The notes under the pieces: generated by a model
What the model was told of the DNA's origin: nothing
Databases searched by the model: none
What the model saw: only the letters and a program-made list of their open reading frames with translations
Translations under genes and position numbers: made by a program
Assembly: GCA_019689955.1 (NCBI GenBank)
Contig: JADGGM010000231.1
Span: forward strand, 1 to 5,774
DNA length: 5,774 nt
DNA from: Gemmatimonadaceae bacterium
Lineage (GTDB): Bacteria; Gemmatimonadota; Gemmatimonadetes; Gemmatimonadales; Gemmatimonadaceae
Reading direction: 5' to 3'
Shown: piece after piece, positions 5,681-5,774 of the stretch
How positions within the stretch are numbered: the first letter of the stretch is position 1
How the letters are laid out: each line of letters starts with the position of its first letter

Positions 5681-5774
5681 GGCTCTGTTTGGGAATGCGC
5701 GTCGGAGCATCAGGCGAATCATGCCGAGAATGACCCAGGCGCGGTATCGCACGGCGAGCTTGTCGGCCCGCTGG
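5678..5774 (-). CDS. IS5-family-like transposase, C-terminal fragment (5' partial)
   Basis: The last 31 codons of a transposase entering from the right window edge. The peptide reads 'QRADKLAVRYRAWVILG' followed by 'MIRLMLRRAFPNRA', then TAG at 5680-5678. The pattern of a 'DKLAxRY' segment followed by a hydrophobic helix and 'IRLMLRR' is typical of the C-terminal end of IS5-family DDE transposases. The catalytic DDE residues are not in view. The stop codon lies outside the presumed IS tip, in the target-derived bases, so the element may carry no stop of its own. It runs antisense to the open frame of the interrupted binding-protein gene. The shortness of the fragment limits certainty. Confidence 0.7.
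   Translation of the reverse strand, partial: QRADKLAVRYRAWVILGMIRLMLRRAFPNRA
5681..5774 (-). mobile_element. End of an IS5-family-like insertion sequence (partial)
   Basis: At about 5681 the reading abruptly leaves the binding-protein homology, and a terminus-like sequence begins, GGCTCTGTTTGGGAATGCG, resembling the terminal inverted repeats of IS5-family (IS427/IS1031-type) elements. The segment encodes a transposase C-terminus on the minus strand. The bases at the junction, CTAG (5678-5681), fit the YTAR/TA targets preferred by this family. The distal end, the second inverted repeat and the other target-duplication copy lie outside the window. The group assignment is from memory of family patterns. 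Confidence 0.72.

Noticed and set aside
1..5774. CRISPR arrays, tRNA or rRNA genes, toxin-antitoxin pairs, retron or phage modules
   Set aside because: I saw no repeated spaced units, RNA-gene signatures or domains of these kinds, and nearly all of the window is explained by the listed genes.

Overview
The window is very GC-rich DNA (about 68-75% G+C in the lines I counted) with dense coding and strong third-position G/C bias. This fits a high-GC bacterium. The exported proteins have signal peptides that end in an 'AAQ' or 'RAQ' cleavage region. Together with a bacterial ATP-dependent DNA ligase of the archaeal/eukaryal size class, this suggests Gemmatimonadota or a similar soil lineage. That placement is a weak inference, not a demonstrated assignment.

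Layout. (1) 1-741, plus strand: the C-terminal PHP phosphoesterase domain of a PolX-type DNA polymerase, cut by the left window edge. (2) 738-2534, minus strand: a complete ATP-dependent DNA ligase, convergent with polX; the two stop codons interlock in one palindromic CTAG. (3) 2545-3249, minus strand: an ArsR-type winged-helix regulator 10 bp upstream of the ligase, probably in the same transcript. (4) 3250-3455: a divergent intergenic region with two perfect inverted repeats. (5) 3456-4583, plus strand: an exported alpha/beta hydrolase with a strong Shine-Dalgarno site. (6) From 4580, plus strand: a periplasmic binding protein of the branched-chain amino-acid (Peripla_BP_6/LivK) type, overlapping the hydrolase by ATGA. 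(7) 5681-5774: the end of an IS5-family-like insertion sequence that breaks the binding-protein gene. The last codons of its transposase read on the minus strand to the junction.

The genes form three themes. PolX and ligase are both DNA repair enzymes, placed tail to tail. A regulator sits at the head of the ligase transcript and next to a divergent promoter region, so it could control both directions. The hydrolase and binding protein form a translationally coupled pair that could hydrolyse and capture a small molecule in the envelope, although the substrate cannot be read from sequence.

I see no new defence or mobile system here. The most informative signals are the IS junction, where the transposase stop codon appears to be supplied by the target DNA, the shared CTAG stop between polX and lig, and an internal duplication in the C-terminal half of the regulator. 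I found no tRNA, rRNA, CRISPR array or convincing rho-independent terminator.
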